Shown here one piece after another: positions 42,355 through 51,302 of a DNA stretch of 64,000 nt. Position numbers and translations under genes: made by a program. The notes beneath the pieces were generated by a model. It saw only the letters and a list, made by a program, of their open reading frames with translations. It was not told the DNA's origin and did no database searches. The DNA is from an uncultured Mycoplasmatota bacterium (lineage in GTDB: Bacteria > Bacillota_I > Bacilli_A > RF39 > UBA660), in contig UROI01000001.1 in the NCBI GenBank assembly GCA_900549325.1, positions 124,001-188,000 on the forward strand, in the 5' to 3' direction. Numbering within the stretch: position 1 is the stretch's first letter; every line of letters begins with the position of its first letter.

Positions 42355-45069
42355 GTGTATAAAAACAAAAAAATATTTATATTAGGAATGGCTAGAAGTG
42401 GTTATGAAGTAGCTAAATTACTTTCTAGTGATAATGAGATATTTATTACTGATATGAAGGAACAGGAAAAAGATAAAGTAGAAGAATTAGAAAAACTAGG
42501 TGTTACTATTAAGATATGTGATGATCCAATAGAATACTTAGATGATAGTTTTGATATTATGGTTAAAAATCCTGGTATTAAGTATACTCATCCTTGTGTA
42601 GTTAAGGCTAGGGGGCTTGGTATACCGGTAATTAATGAAGTAGAAGTTGCTTATCATTATATTGATAAAAATGTTAAGATAATTGGTGTTACTGGTTCTA
42701 ATGGCAAAACTACTACTACTAGTATTATATATGAAATAATGAAAAAAGCTTTTGGTGATAAAGTTATTTTAGCGGGTAATATTGGTACTCCTCTATGTCA
42801 TTATGCTAAAGATATTAAAAAAGATAGTTACTTAGTTATGGAAATAAGTGATCATCAGTTATGTGATATGTATGATTTTAAGACTAATGTATCTGTTATG
42901 ACTAATATATATGAATGTCATACTGATTTTCATGATAGTCATGAAAGATATGTTATGACTAAGAAGAAAATATTTAATAATCATAGTAAAGATGATATAG
43001 CTCTTATTAATATGGATAATAGTGAAGAGATGGAACTTACTAGTGATATTGTTAGTACTAAAGAATATTTTTCTTGTGATAAGAAGACTGATTGTTATTA
43101 TAAAGATGGTTTTATTTATTATAAAGATGAAAAATATATTGATACTAGTAAGATTATTTTAAAAGGTAATCATAATTATCAAAATATTATGTGTGCTATT
43201 CTTGCTACAAAAGTATATGATGTTAGTGATGAAATAATTAAAGATGTTGTTAGTACTTTTAGCGGTGTTGAACATAGACTTGAGTATGTTGGCAATATTA
43301 ATGGTAGAGAGGTATATAATGACTCTAAGAGTACTAATACTGAATCTACAGTTATAGCACTTAACTCTTTTGATAAGGATACTATTCTTATTATGGGTGG
43401 TACTGATAGAGGTCATTCTTTTGAAGAACTAAAGGAACCTATGAAACATACTAAGTTAGTTGTTACCTATGGTGAAACTAAAAATAGAATAAAAGAATTT
43501 TGCGATAGGATTAAAATTAAATGTATAGTATGTGATAATTTAGTAGAGGCTACTGGTATTGCTTATGATAATTCTAAAGAAGGAGATATTATACTTCTTA
43601 GTCCTGCTTGTGCTAGTTGGGATCAGTTTCCTAACTTTGAGACAAGAGGTAAATTATTTAAAGATACAATACTAAAATATAAGAAAAGTTTATTTCTAGA
43701 AAAGGGTAAACATATTTATATGATGGGTATTGGTGGTATTAGTATGAGTGGTATTGCTGATATACTTGTTAATATGGGATATAAAGTTAGTGGTAGTGAT
43801 AGAATGGAATCTTCTGTTACTGATAAACTTACTAGTCAAGGTATTAAAGTATTTATACCACAAAGTAAGGATAATATTACTAAAGATATAGATTTTATAG
43901 TATATACTGCGGCGATAAAAGATGATAATGAAGAAATGATTGAGGCTAAAAAGAATAATATTCCTATGATGGAAAGAGGAGAATTTTTAGGAGAAATTAC
44001 TAAATTATATTCTAATACTATAGGAGTTGCTGGTACTCATGGAAAAACTAGTACTACTTCAATGCTTTCTTGTATATTCTTAAAGGGTAATATGGATCCT
44101 ACTATTCAAGTTGGTAGCATGCTTAAGAATATTAATGGTAACTATAGAGTAGGCAAGAGTGATACTTTGATTATTGAGGCTTGTGAATATTGTGATAGTT
44201 ATCTTAACTTTAAACAAAAATCCGCTATTGTACTTAATATTGATAATGATCATTTGGATTACTTTAAGAACTTAGATAATATTAAGAAATCTTTTTATGA
44301 GTATGTTAGTCATTTACCTAGTGATGGTTATTTAGTTATTAATAATGATGATGATAATAGTAGTCATTTAAAAGAACATACTAAAGCTAAAGTTATTACT
44401 TATGGTATTAATAATAAAGCTGATTATATGGCTGATAATATTAAATTTAATAAAGATGGCTGTGGTATATTTGATGTTATTTATGATAATAAGAATTTAG
44501 GTACTATTGAACTTTCTGTACCTGGAGGACATAATATATCTAATGCTTTGTCTACAATAGCACTATCTATGACTTATGGTATAGATTTTAATGATATTAA
44601 AGAAGGTCTTAAAGATTATAAAGGCGCTTCAAGAAGAATGGAATACAAGGGTGAGTTCATGGGAGCTAAAGTATATGATGACTATGGACATCATCCTACT
44701 GAAATAGAGGCTACTGCAAGGGCTATTCATGGTATGGAACATAATGAAACTTGGGTTATATTTGAACCACATACTTATTCAAGAGCTTATAAACATAAAG
44801 AGTCTTTTGCTAAAGTACTTAGTGAATTTGATCACATAATTATTACGGATATATATGCTGCGAGAGAAAGCAATACTTATGGTATTAAAGAAGAAGATAT
44901 TATTAAAGAAATAAAGAAATATGGTAAAGAGGCATTCCATATAAGTAATTATGATGATATTAAAACTTATTTATCTGAATATGTTAATAAGGGTGATTTA
45001 GTTCTTACTTTGGGTGCTGGTTTTGTTACTAAACTTGCTGATTTATTAGTAAATAAAGAAAATGAATGA
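42355..45069 (+). CDS. murDC: MurD-MurC fusion: two peptidoglycan Mur ligases in one chain
   Basis: About 904 residues. The first half (about 1-450) is a MurD (UDP-MurNAc-Ala:D-Glu ligase): N-terminal Rossmann start IFILGMARSGYEVAKLL, P-loop GVTGSNGKTTTTS, ESAREHRLEYVG-like region seen as SGVEHRLEYVG, and LSPACASWDQF. The second half (about 455-904) is a MurC (UDP-MurNAc:L-Ala ligase): HIYMMGIGGISMSGIAD, P-loop GVAGTHGKTSTTS, DDYGHHPTEI and EPHTYSR. They catalyse consecutive steps. Chain order is D then C. The GTG at 42355 is preferred since GGTGGTGG lies upstream; the ATG at 42340 has no site. It converges on the DUF5661 gene. Confidence 0.93.
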   Translation: MYKNKKIFILGMARSGYEVAKLLSSDNEIFITDMKEQEKDKVEELEKLGVTIKICDDPIEYLDDSFDIMVKNPGIKYTHPCVVKARGLGIPVINEVEVAYHYIDKNVKIIGVTGSNGKTTTTSIIYEIMKKAFGDKVILAGNIGTPLCHYAKDIKKDSYLVMEISDHQLCDMYDFKTNVSVMTNIYECHTDFHDSHERYVMTKKKIFNNHSKDDIALINMDNSEEMELTSDIVSTKEYFSCDKKTDCYYKDGFIYYKDEKYIDTSKIILKGNHNYQNIMCAILATKVYDVSDEIIKDVVSTFSGVEHRLEYVGNINGREVYNDSKSTNTESTVIALNSFDKDTILIMGGTDRGHSFEELKEPMKHTKLVVTYGETKNRIKEFCDRIKIKCIVCDNLVEATGIAYDNSKEGDIILLSPACASWDQFPNFETRGKLFKDTILKYKKSLFLEKGKHIYMMGIGGISMSGIADILVNMGYKVSGSDRMESSVTDKLTSQGIKVFIPQSKDNITKDIDFIVYTAAIKDDNEEMIEAKKNNIPMMERGEFLGEITKLYSNTIGVAGTHGKTSTTSMLSCIFLKGNMDPTIQVGSMLKNINGNYRVGKSDTLIIEACEYCDSYLNFKQKSAIVLNIDNDHLDYFKNLDNIKKSFYEYVSHLPSDGYLVINNDDDNSSHLKEHTKAKVITYGINNKADYMADNIKFNKDGCGIFDVIYDNKNLGTIELSVPGGHNISNALSTIALSMTYGIDFNDIKEGLKDYKGASRRMEYKGEFMGAKVYDDYGHHPTEIEATARAIHGMEHNETWVIFEPHTYSRAYKHKESFAKVLSEFDHIIITDIYAARESNTYGIKEEDIIKEIKKYGKEAFHISNYDDIKTYLSEYVNKGDLVLTLGAGFVTKLADLLVNKENE

Positions 45070-45090
45070 TATTATTTTTCATTCATTTTT
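45058..45090. terminator. Bidirectional terminator between murDC and the DUF5661 gene
   Basis: AATGAATGA and TCATTCATT pair around an AT-rich loop, with A-rich and T-rich flanks. Confidence 0.65.
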
Positions 45091-45338
45091 TCTTTGAGAA
45101 ATTTTTCAAACATAGTTAGTCCATATCTACTGTTGTAGTAATTAGGAAATTCATTTAAATGGGCTAAAGCTATTTTAGTAGTTATTATTAAATTGTCGTT
45201 GGTTACATTGGTTTCAGGATTTATTGTTCCATGTTCTAATTCAATATTCATTCCAGTTAATAATTCTTCTTTTGTAAATTTATCAAATTTAATATTTAAC
45301 TTATTTGACACTTCTAGTACATCTTTTAATGTAAACAT
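45072..45338 (-). CDS. DUF5661-family small protein
   Basis: 88 residues from the ATG at 45338, with GGTGAT upstream. The core GMNIELEHGTINPETNVTND followed by KIALAHLNEFPNYYNSRYGL matches DUF5661 proteins, a small family of unknown function seen in bacteria and phages. Soluble, no catalytic motif is obvious. Convergent with murDC. Confidence 0.75.
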   Translation of the reverse strand: MFTLKDVLEVSNKLNIKFDKFTKEELLTGMNIELEHGTINPETNVTNDNLIITTKIALAHLNEFPNYYNSRYGLTMFEKFLKEKMNEK

Positions 45339-45391
45339 ATTTATCACCAATTAAATATATGTTGTTTATTTAGAAAATAGATTAAAACTAA

Positions 45392-45420
45392 TTGACTTTA
45401 TATATATTATGTTATATACT
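45392..45420 (+). promoter_or_regulatory. Promoter of the perR-rubrerythrin operon
   Basis: TTGACT at 45392-45397 and TATACT at 45415-45420 with a 17-nt spacer. Confidence 0.7.
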
Positions 45421-45425
45421 TTTAT

Positions 45426-45440
45426 TAGTAATCATTACTA
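45426..45440. promoter_or_regulatory. PerR/Fur-type operator
   Basis: TAGTAATCATTACTA is a perfect 7-1-7 palindrome just after the -10 element, the layout of Per and Fur boxes (compare TTATAATNATTATAA). It is placed to block its own operon, as expected for autoregulated PerR. Confidence 0.6.
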
Positions 45441-45454
45441 TTAAGGAGAGGGAT

Positions 45455-45820
45455 ATGCGTAATACTAAACAAAGAGATTGTATATTAGATATAATTAATA
45501 ATAGCTATAATCACTTGAATGCTTATCAGGTTTATGATAAGGCTAAAGAGATTATTCCTAATATTAGTTTGGGGACTGTATATCGTAATTTATCTTGGTT
45601 ATCTGATAACAATAAAATTAGATTTTTTCTAGTAGATGGTACTTTTAGATATGATAGAAATGATATCCATGATCATTTTATATGTACTAAATGTGGTGAT
45701 GTTATTGATATACCAAGAGATAAAAATATTAAAAAGTATTTAGATGGTAATTTAGTAGTTGATTATGAAATAAAATATAAGGGCATTTGTGCTAAATGTC
45801 AAAGGGAGGAAAATTTATAA
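45455..45820 (+). CDS. Fur-family regulator, probably PerR-like
   Basis: 121 residues from the ATG at 45455 (AGGAG upstream). Winged-helix N-terminal half (about 1-75; [20 protein letters not shown], then [10 protein letters not shown]) and a C-terminal metal domain with two CxxC pairs (CTKC and CAKC) for the structural zinc. The regulatory His/Asp cluster sits around RNDIHDHF. Coupling to a rubrerythrin gene makes a peroxide-sensing PerR role more likely than iron (Fur) or zinc (Zur). It is somewhat short. TAATG overlap with the rubrerythrin gene. Confidence 0.88.
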   Translation: MRNTKQRDCILDIINNSYNHLNAYQVYDKAKEIIPNISLGTVYRNLSWLSDNNKIRFFLVDGTFRYDRNDIHDHFICTKCGDVIDIPRDKNIKKYLDGNLVVDYEIKYKGICAKCQREENL

Positions 45821-46359
45821 TGGAATTAAAAGGAAGTAAAACTGAACAAAACTTAATGACTGCTTTTGCGGGTGAATCACAAGCTAGAAATAAATATACT
45901 TATTTTGCTTCAAAGGCTAGAAAAGATGGCTTTGAACAAATAGCAGATATATTTGAAGAGACTGCTAATAACGAGAAAGAACATGCTAAGATGTGGTTTA
46001 AGGAATTAAATGGTGGTGAAGTTCCTAGTACAATGGATAATCTTTTAGCGGCTGCTGAAGGTGAAAACTATGAATGGACTGATATGTATAAAGGTTTTGC
46101 TGAGACTGCTAGAGAAGAAGGATTTACTAGACTTGCTTATTTATTTGAAGAAGTTGCTAAAATTGAAAAGGAACACGAAGAAAGATATAGAAAATTACTT
46201 GTTAATGTAAAAGATGGTTTAGTATTTTCTCGTGAGGGAGATAGAATATGGCAATGTAGAAATTGTGGTCATATTGTTATTGGAAAAGAGGCTCCTAAAG
46301 TATGTCCTGTATGTAATCATCCACAAAGTTATTTTGAAATTAAGAAAGAGAATTATTAA
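45820..46359 (+). CDS. rbr: Rubrerythrin
   Basis: 179 residues. A non-heme diiron peroxidase that uses reduced rubredoxin-type centres to reduce H2O2 in anaerobes. N-terminal ferritin-like domain with iron-ligand motifs [28 protein letters not shown], and [11 protein letters not shown]-terminal rubredoxin domain with CRNCG and CPVCNHP. Normal length. Co-translated with the PerR-like regulator and followed by a terminator, so oxygen stress response is likely its job. Confidence 0.96.
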   Translation: MELKGSKTEQNLMTAFAGESQARNKYTYFASKARKDGFEQIADIFEETANNEKEHAKMWFKELNGGEVPSTMDNLLAAAEGENYEWTDMYKGFAETAREEGFTRLAYLFEEVAKIEKEHEERYRKLLVNVKDGLVFSREGDRIWQCRNCGHIVIGKEAPKVCPVCNHPQSYFEIKKENY

Positions 46360-46374
46360 TTTAATTCTTTTTTT
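46347..46374 (+). terminator. Terminator after rubrerythrin
   Basis: AGAATTA / TAATTCT around the stop codon region, then T7. Confidence 0.65.
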
Positions 46375-46417
46375 GCATATTTACTTATATATTACATATT
46401 AGTATAGTGTGATAGAA

Positions 46418-46843
46418 ATGAAAAATATTAATTATAAGAAACTAGCTATTTTTATAGCAATTCCTTTAGTACTTGGAGGTATGGTTGGTCTTATTACTAT
46501 GAAGGGTACTTCTAGTTATGATGGACCTGTACCCAGATGGCTTTTTCCTGTAGTATGGAGTATATTATATATACTTATGGGTATATCTAGTTATATTATT
46601 AGTGATAATAAAAAGTTACTTAATATTTATAAGATTAATTTAATAGTTAATTTACTTTGGCCTATTATATTCTTTCTATTTAAACTTAAAGTATTAGCTT
46701 TCTTTTGGATACTTATATTAATTTTAATAGTAGGGTATATGATATATAAGTTTTATCAAGAAAATAAATTATCTAGTTATTTACTGATACCTTATATATT
46801 ATGGTTAGTATTTGCTTCAGTACTTAATTTATTAGAACTTTAA
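46418..46843 (+). CDS. TspO/MBR family membrane protein
   Basis: 141 residues, five membrane segments. TspO proteins bind porphyrins and related ligands. The GPVPRWLFPVVWSILYILMG stretch (TM2 region) is the family signature, and INLIVNLLWPIIFFLFKLK follows as in the NxxWSxLFF-like motif. Start is uncertain: the ATG at 46418 was chosen, with a GTG at 46409 as alternative and only a weak ribosome binding site. A terminator follows. Confidence 0.9.
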   Translation: MKNINYKKLAIFIAIPLVLGGMVGLITMKGTSSYDGPVPRWLFPVVWSILYILMGISSYIISDNKKLLNIYKINLIVNLLWPIIFFLFKLKVLAFFWILILILIVGYMIYKFYQENKLSSYLLIPYILWLVFASVLNLLEL

Positions 46844-46858
46844 ATAGTTCTTTTTTTA
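46833..46858 (+). terminator. Terminator after the TspO-like gene
   Basis: AGAACT / AGTTCT around 6 nt, then T7. Confidence 0.65.
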
Positions 46859-46898
46859 TTTGAGTAAATATGATAAAATATTATCTGAGGTAGTTAGT

Positions 46899-48467
46899 AT
46901 GATTAAAGAAGTAAGAAGTAAAGGAAAAAAGATATTTAAAGATAATTTTTGGAAAGTAGTAGCAGTATGTTTTATTACTGCAATTATGACTGGTAGTTCT
47001 ACTATATACTTAATAAGTAATGAATATAACTCTAATAGTGGTAATTTAATATATCAAAGTGGTATTTTGGAAAATAAGACTAATTCACAAATAATTAGTG
47101 ATTTTATTAAGTCTGTTGATAAAACTAAAGATAAGGTCGATGATTATTTAAGTAAAACTACTAGAGGTATTATTGCTACTTTTGTTAATAATATTCATAG
47201 TTCTAATTCTTTTGTATTTGGTACTCTTAATGCTGTTAATGAACTTGTTTTTAAAAATAAGGTAACTTCTGGTATTATTATTTTTATTGGTGCTTTAATT
47301 AGATTTTTATATTGGTTTTTTGGTAGCAATGTAATTAAAGTTGGTGAATGTAGATTTTTCTTGGAAAATAGAAAATATAAGAAAACTAAGATGAAAAGAT
47401 TAGTATTTGCTTATCAAGATAAAAAATATGTTAACATAGCAAAGGTAATGTTTAAGAAATATTTATATCAATTCTTATGGTCACTTACTATAGTTGGTGG
47501 TGTTATTAAGCATTATTCTTATTATTTTGTTCCTTATATTATTGCGGAAAATCCAAATATGAAGTCTGGAGATGTAATTAGATTATCTAAAAATATGACT
47601 AAAGGTTATAAATGGAAGATGTTCTTACTTGATTTGAGTTTTATACCTTACTATATATTAGGTATATGTACATTTAATATATTTAATTTACTTGTTACTA
47701 ATCCTTATAAAGAATGCTCTTATACTGAATTATATATGAATATAAGAAAAAATTATATTACTAGTAAGATGGCTGGATATGAATACTTGATAGAGGATTT
47801 TGATGGTCCCCTGTTGGATGAAGAATATCCTGAAGATATACAAAAGGGAAAAAAGAAAATTGGAAAAATTAAATATGATTTTTGGGAACTTTTATTATTA
47901 TTTTTTGCTTTTGCCTTTACAGGCTATTTATGGGAAGTATTACTTCATTTGTTTAGTGATGGTGAGTTTGTTAATAGGGGTTCATTATATGGACCTTGGC
48001 TTCCTATATATGGTGGAGGTGGAGTACTTACATTGGTTTTACTTAATAGGTATAGAGATAATCCTACTTTTGTCTTTTTTGCTTCAGTGGTACTATGCGG
48101 TATTGTTGAATATTTTAGCTCATTATATATGGAACTTATTTTTCATATGAGATGGTGGGATTATACTGGATATTTCTTTAATATTAATGGAAGAATATGT
48201 TTAGAAGGATTATTGTTCTTTGGTTTTGGCTGTACCGCTAGTATTTATTTTGTTACGCCATTTTTACTTGATTTATTCCATAAACTTGACAAGGCTTTTG
48301 TTAAATATTTAGCTATTATGCTAAGTGTATTAATACTTATTGATTTGAGTTTTTATTTAACTATTGGACCTAATAATGGTAATGGTATAACTTCTTATAA
48401 AGATTCAATAAATGATATAAATGTGTCAAATTTGACAAATTACTACAATTATATTGACAATTATTAG
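46899..48467 (+). CDS. DUF975-type membrane protein fused to a CmpB-like (putative ABC type IV) domain
   Basis: 522 residues from the ATG at 46899, with GAGG 8 nt upstream. The N-terminal half (about 1-300) has several membrane helices and the DUF975 pattern (KIFKDNFWKVVAVCFITAIM; EGECRFFLENRKYKKT-like segment VGECRFFLENRKYKKT; FVPYIIAENPNMKSGDVIRLS). The C-terminal half (about 325-500) matches the CmpB-like family (GYLWEVLLHLF; FVNRGSLYGPWLPIYGGGGV; WWDYTGYFFNINGRICLEG). Each is normally a separate protein of unknown function. A membrane or envelope role is all that can be inferred. Confidence 0.78.
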   Translation: MIKEVRSKGKKIFKDNFWKVVAVCFITAIMTGSSTIYLISNEYNSNSGNLIYQSGILENKTNSQIISDFIKSVDKTKDKVDDYLSKTTRGIIATFVNNIHSSNSFVFGTLNAVNELVFKNKVTSGIIIFIGALIRFLYWFFGSNVIKVGECRFFLENRKYKKTKMKRLVFAYQDKKYVNIAKVMFKKYLYQFLWSLTIVGGVIKHYSYYFVPYIIAENPNMKSGDVIRLSKNMTKGYKWKMFLLDLSFIPYYILGICTFNIFNLLVTNPYKECSYTELYMNIRKNYITSKMAGYEYLIEDFDGPLLDEEYPEDIQKGKKKIGKIKYDFWELLLLFFAFAFTGYLWEVLLHLFSDGEFVNRGSLYGPWLPIYGGGGVLTLVLLNRYRDNPTFVFFASVVLCGIVEYFSSLYMELIFHMRWWDYTGYFFNINGRICLEGLLFFGFGCTASIYFVTPFLLDLFHKLDKAFVKYLAIMLSVLILIDLSFYLTIGPNNGNGITSYKDSINDINVSNLTNYYNYIDNY

Positions 48468-48483
48468 ATACTGATGTATTATT

Positions 48484-48512
48484 AAATTGTACTATTTATG
48501 GTAGTACAATTT
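48484..48512 (+). terminator. Hairpin between the DUF975 fusion and the glycosyltransferase
   Basis: AAATTGTACTA / TAGTACAATTT is a perfect 11-bp stem with a 7-nt loop. The T-run is weak, so it could be a terminator or a processing hairpin. Confidence 0.5.
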
Positions 48513-48526
48513 ACGGCGGTGAAAAA

Positions 48527-49738
48527 ATGTTAAGAATACTAACTTATATTGTTATGGTAATAACCAGCTTTTATTTATTTTACTTCATGGTTATGGCTGT
48601 AGGAATATTTAAAAAGAAAAAAGAAAAAGTTTTAGTGGATAAAAAGAATAATTTTGCTGTTATAATAGCGGCAAGAAATGAAGAAGCAGTTATTGCTAAT
48701 TTAGTTAAAAGTTTAAAAAAACAAAATTATCCTAAGGACCACTATGAAATATATGTTATTGTTAATAACTGTACTGATAACACTGAAGAAGAAGCTAGAA
48801 AAGCTGGAGCTAAAGTTATTATGTGTACAGAGAAAGTTAAATCTAAGGGTGAAGTACTTAAATTTACTTTTAATAAATTAAAAAAAGAAAAAGATATAGA
48901 TGCTTATGTTATATTTGATGCAGATAATTTGGTACATAAAGATTTCTTAAATAAAATGAATGATAGTCTTAATATGGGATATCCTGTAGTACAAGGATTT
49001 AGAGATACTAAGAATATTAGTGATAATTGGCTTAGTTGTAGTTATGCTATTATGTATTATATTCAAAATTTATTTCTTAATGAATCAAGATATAATTTAG
49101 GTAAATCTTCATTTATTAATGGTACTGGTTTTGTTATAAAGAAAGAACTTATTGACAAATATGGTTATAATCCTAAGACAGTTACTGAAGATATTGAATT
49201 TGTTGCTATGTGCGCTATTAATGGTGAAAAGATAGCATTTAATAATGAAGCTATTACTTATGATGAACAAGTTAATAAATTTATTCCTTCTTTAAAACAA
49301 AGAAAAAGATGGTCTATAGGTACTATGGAGTGTTTAAGAGGATATTTTTCGGAGCTTATAAAGACTGGTTTTAAAAATAGAAGATTTGAATGCTTTGATA
49401 TTATTATATTTTATTTATCAATTGTAATACATGTTATTGGTAACTTTGCTCCAATATTTGCTATATTAGGTTTGTTTATTAATTTTAAAAAATTAACTAC
49501 TGCTTATATTATTAGTACTTTTGCAATATCTTTATGTTCTTATGTAATAGGTGTTGTACTTAGAGCTTTATTATTAAAGAAATATAATAAGAGTGTTAAA
49601 GATAATATTGGAGGAATACTTTTCTTTGATATATTCTTATTAAGTTGGGCTCCAGTTAACTTTGTTTGTCTATTCTTAAAGAAATGTAATTGGGAAAGTA
49701 TTAAACATGATAGAAATATTGATATAGAAGAAGTATAA
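48527..49738 (+). CDS. Membrane glycosyltransferase family 2
   Basis: 403 residues. An N-terminal membrane helix (1-25), a GT-A catalytic domain (about 40-270) and three or four C-terminal helices. The catalytic features are VIIAARNEE, the metal-binding FDADNLV, the TEDIEF motif and the QRKRW motif (KQRKRWSIG), which together mark processive, IcaA/cellulose-synthase-like enzymes. It may make a surface polysaccharide. No other polysaccharide genes stand next to it, and there is no deacetylase. Confidence 0.88.
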   Translation: MLRILTYIVMVITSFYLFYFMVMAVGIFKKKKEKVLVDKKNNFAVIIAARNEEAVIANLVKSLKKQNYPKDHYEIYVIVNNCTDNTEEEARKAGAKVIMCTEKVKSKGEVLKFTFNKLKKEKDIDAYVIFDADNLVHKDFLNKMNDSLNMGYPVVQGFRDTKNISDNWLSCSYAIMYYIQNLFLNESRYNLGKSSFINGTGFVIKKELIDKYGYNPKTVTEDIEFVAMCAINGEKIAFNNEAITYDEQVNKFIPSLKQRKRWSIGTMECLRGYFSELIKTGFKNRRFECFDIIIFYLSIVIHVIGNFAPIFAILGLFINFKKLTTAYIISTFAISLCSYVIGVVLRALLLKKYNKSVKDNIGGILFFDIFLLSWAPVNFVCLFLKKCNWESIKHDRNIDIEEV

Positions 49739-49739
49739 G

Positions 49740-49762
49740 GACTAGAAATAGTCTTTTTTTTG
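49740..49762 (+). terminator. Terminator after the glycosyltransferase gene
   Basis: GACTA-GAAA-TAGTC followed by eight T. Confidence 0.75.
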
Positions 49763-49843
49763 TTTAGTGTAAAGAGAGAAAAAAATTATATAAAAATAAT
49801 AAATTGTGTGCTATAATGATTATGATAGGTAGGTGTAATTAAT

Positions 49844-50560
49844 ATGAAGAAAATATTACTACTTGTGTTTATGTTAATATTTTTAGTAGGTTGTGGTAAG
49901 AATGAAAATGAACTTGTTATGGTTACTGAAGCTGGGTTTGCTCCTTATGAATATTATGATAATGGTGAAATAGTAGGAGTAGATGTTGATATAGCTAATG
50001 AAATAGCTAAAGAAATGGGTAAAAAATTAGTTGTTAAAGATGTAGCGTTCGATTCAATTATTAATGAAGTAAAAACTGGTAAGGCTGATTTTGGAGCCGC
50101 TGGTATAAGTTATAGTGATGAAAGAGCAGAAGAAGTAGATTTTTCTATTAATTATTCTGTTAGTAAACAAGTTGTTATCGTTAAAGAAAATAGTTCTATT
50201 ACTAGTACTAAAGATATTTATAATAAAAAAATAGCAGTACAACTTGGTAGTATAGCGGATACTTATGTTACAGATAATTATAAGAATGCAGAAATAGTTA
50301 GACAAAAGAAATATTTGGCTGCGATTGAAGACTTAAAAAGTGATAAAGTAGATGCTGTAGTTATGGATGAATTACCCGCTAAAGAGATAATTAATAGTAA
50401 TAATGGATTAAAGATACTTGAGGGTAGCCTTACTAATGATAGTTATGGTATGGTAGTTAAAAAGGGTAATAGTGAATTACTTAATGTAATTAATAAAGTT
50501 CTTAATAGATTGAAAGAAGAAGGTAAAATAGAAGAGTTTGTAATAAAACATACTTCGTAA
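49844..50560 (+). CDS. Amino-acid ABC transporter substrate-binding lipoprotein
   Basis: 238 residues. A signal peptide ends in the lipobox LVGC, with Cys at about residue 17, for lipid anchoring. The family 3 solute-binding domain shows TEAGFAPYEYYDNGEIVGVD, then DIANEIAKEMGKKL and DFGAAGISYSDERAEEVDF. Ligand is a polar or charged amino acid. It is the first gene of a binding protein-permease-ATPase operon that stands directly before the arginine deiminase operon, so arginine is a candidate ligand. Confidence 0.92.
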   Translation: MKKILLLVFMLIFLVGCGKNENELVMVTEAGFAPYEYYDNGEIVGVDVDIANEIAKEMGKKLVVKDVAFDSIINEVKTGKADFGAAGISYSDERAEEVDFSINYSVSKQVVIVKENSSITSTKDIYNKKIAVQLGSIADTYVTDNYKNAEIVRQKKYLAAIEDLKSDKVDAVVMDELPAKEIINSNNGLKILEGSLTNDSYGMVVKKGNSELLNVINKVLNRLKEEGKIEEFVIKHTS

Positions 50561-50570
50561 GGAGGTACTA

Positions 50571-51302
50571 ATGAATGGATATTTAAACTTTTTTAGTAAA
50601 ATATTTGAATTTTTTGGTAATATTGGTAAATCTTTTTATAAGACAGTTATTTATGATAATAGATATGAATATATACTTGAAGGTTTATTTCATACAATAA
50701 TTATTGCTTTATTTGCTGTTATTATTGGTATTGTTATAGGCATATTAGTATCACTTATTAGAAATAATTATGAAATTAATGGTAAAAATAAATTACTTTA
50801 TAAAATAGCAAATCTTTATGTAAATATTATTAGGGGTACTCCTGTTATATTACAACTTATGATAATTTATTATGTTATTTTTAAGTCAGTTAATATTAAT
50901 ATTGTAATTGTAGGTATTATTGCTTTTGGTATTAATTCAGGAGCTTATGTTTCAGAAATTATAAGGGCTGGTATTAATTCTATACCGAAAGGACAAATGG
51001 AAGCAGGCTTTTCTTTAGGACTTAGATATAGGACAGTAATGAGAGAAATTATATTACCTCAGGCTATTAGAAATATATTACCAGCACTTGGTAATGAGTT
51101 TATTACTTTACTTAAGGAAACTTCAGTAGGAGCTTATATTGGTATTGTTGAACTTACTAAGGCTTCAGATATTATTGCTTCAAGAACATATGATTATTTC
51201 TTTCCACTTATTATTATTGCAATAATATATTTGATTATGACTCTTGGTCTATCTAAATTAGTTAATGTAATGGAAAGGAGACTTAATCGTGTTAGAAGTT
51301 AA
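50571..51302 (+). CDS. Amino-acid ABC transporter permease
   Basis: 243 residues, about five to six membrane segments. HisM/GlnP family of polar amino-acid permeases. The EAA-type loop is visible as GLRYRTVMREIILPQAIRNI, following GAYVSEIIRAGINSIPKGQM. AAGGAGG precedes the ATG. It overlaps the ATPase gene by 14 nt. Normal length. Confidence 0.93.
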   Translation: MNGYLNFFSKIFEFFGNIGKSFYKTVIYDNRYEYILEGLFHTIIIALFAVIIGIVIGILVSLIRNNYEINGKNKLLYKIANLYVNIIRGTPVILQLMIIYYVIFKSVNINIVIVGIIAFGINSGAYVSEIIRAGINSIPKGQMEAGFSLGLRYRTVMREIILPQAIRNILPALGNEFITLLKETSVGAYIGIVELTKASDIIASRTYDYFFPLIIIAIIYLIMTLGLSKLVNVMERRLNRVRS

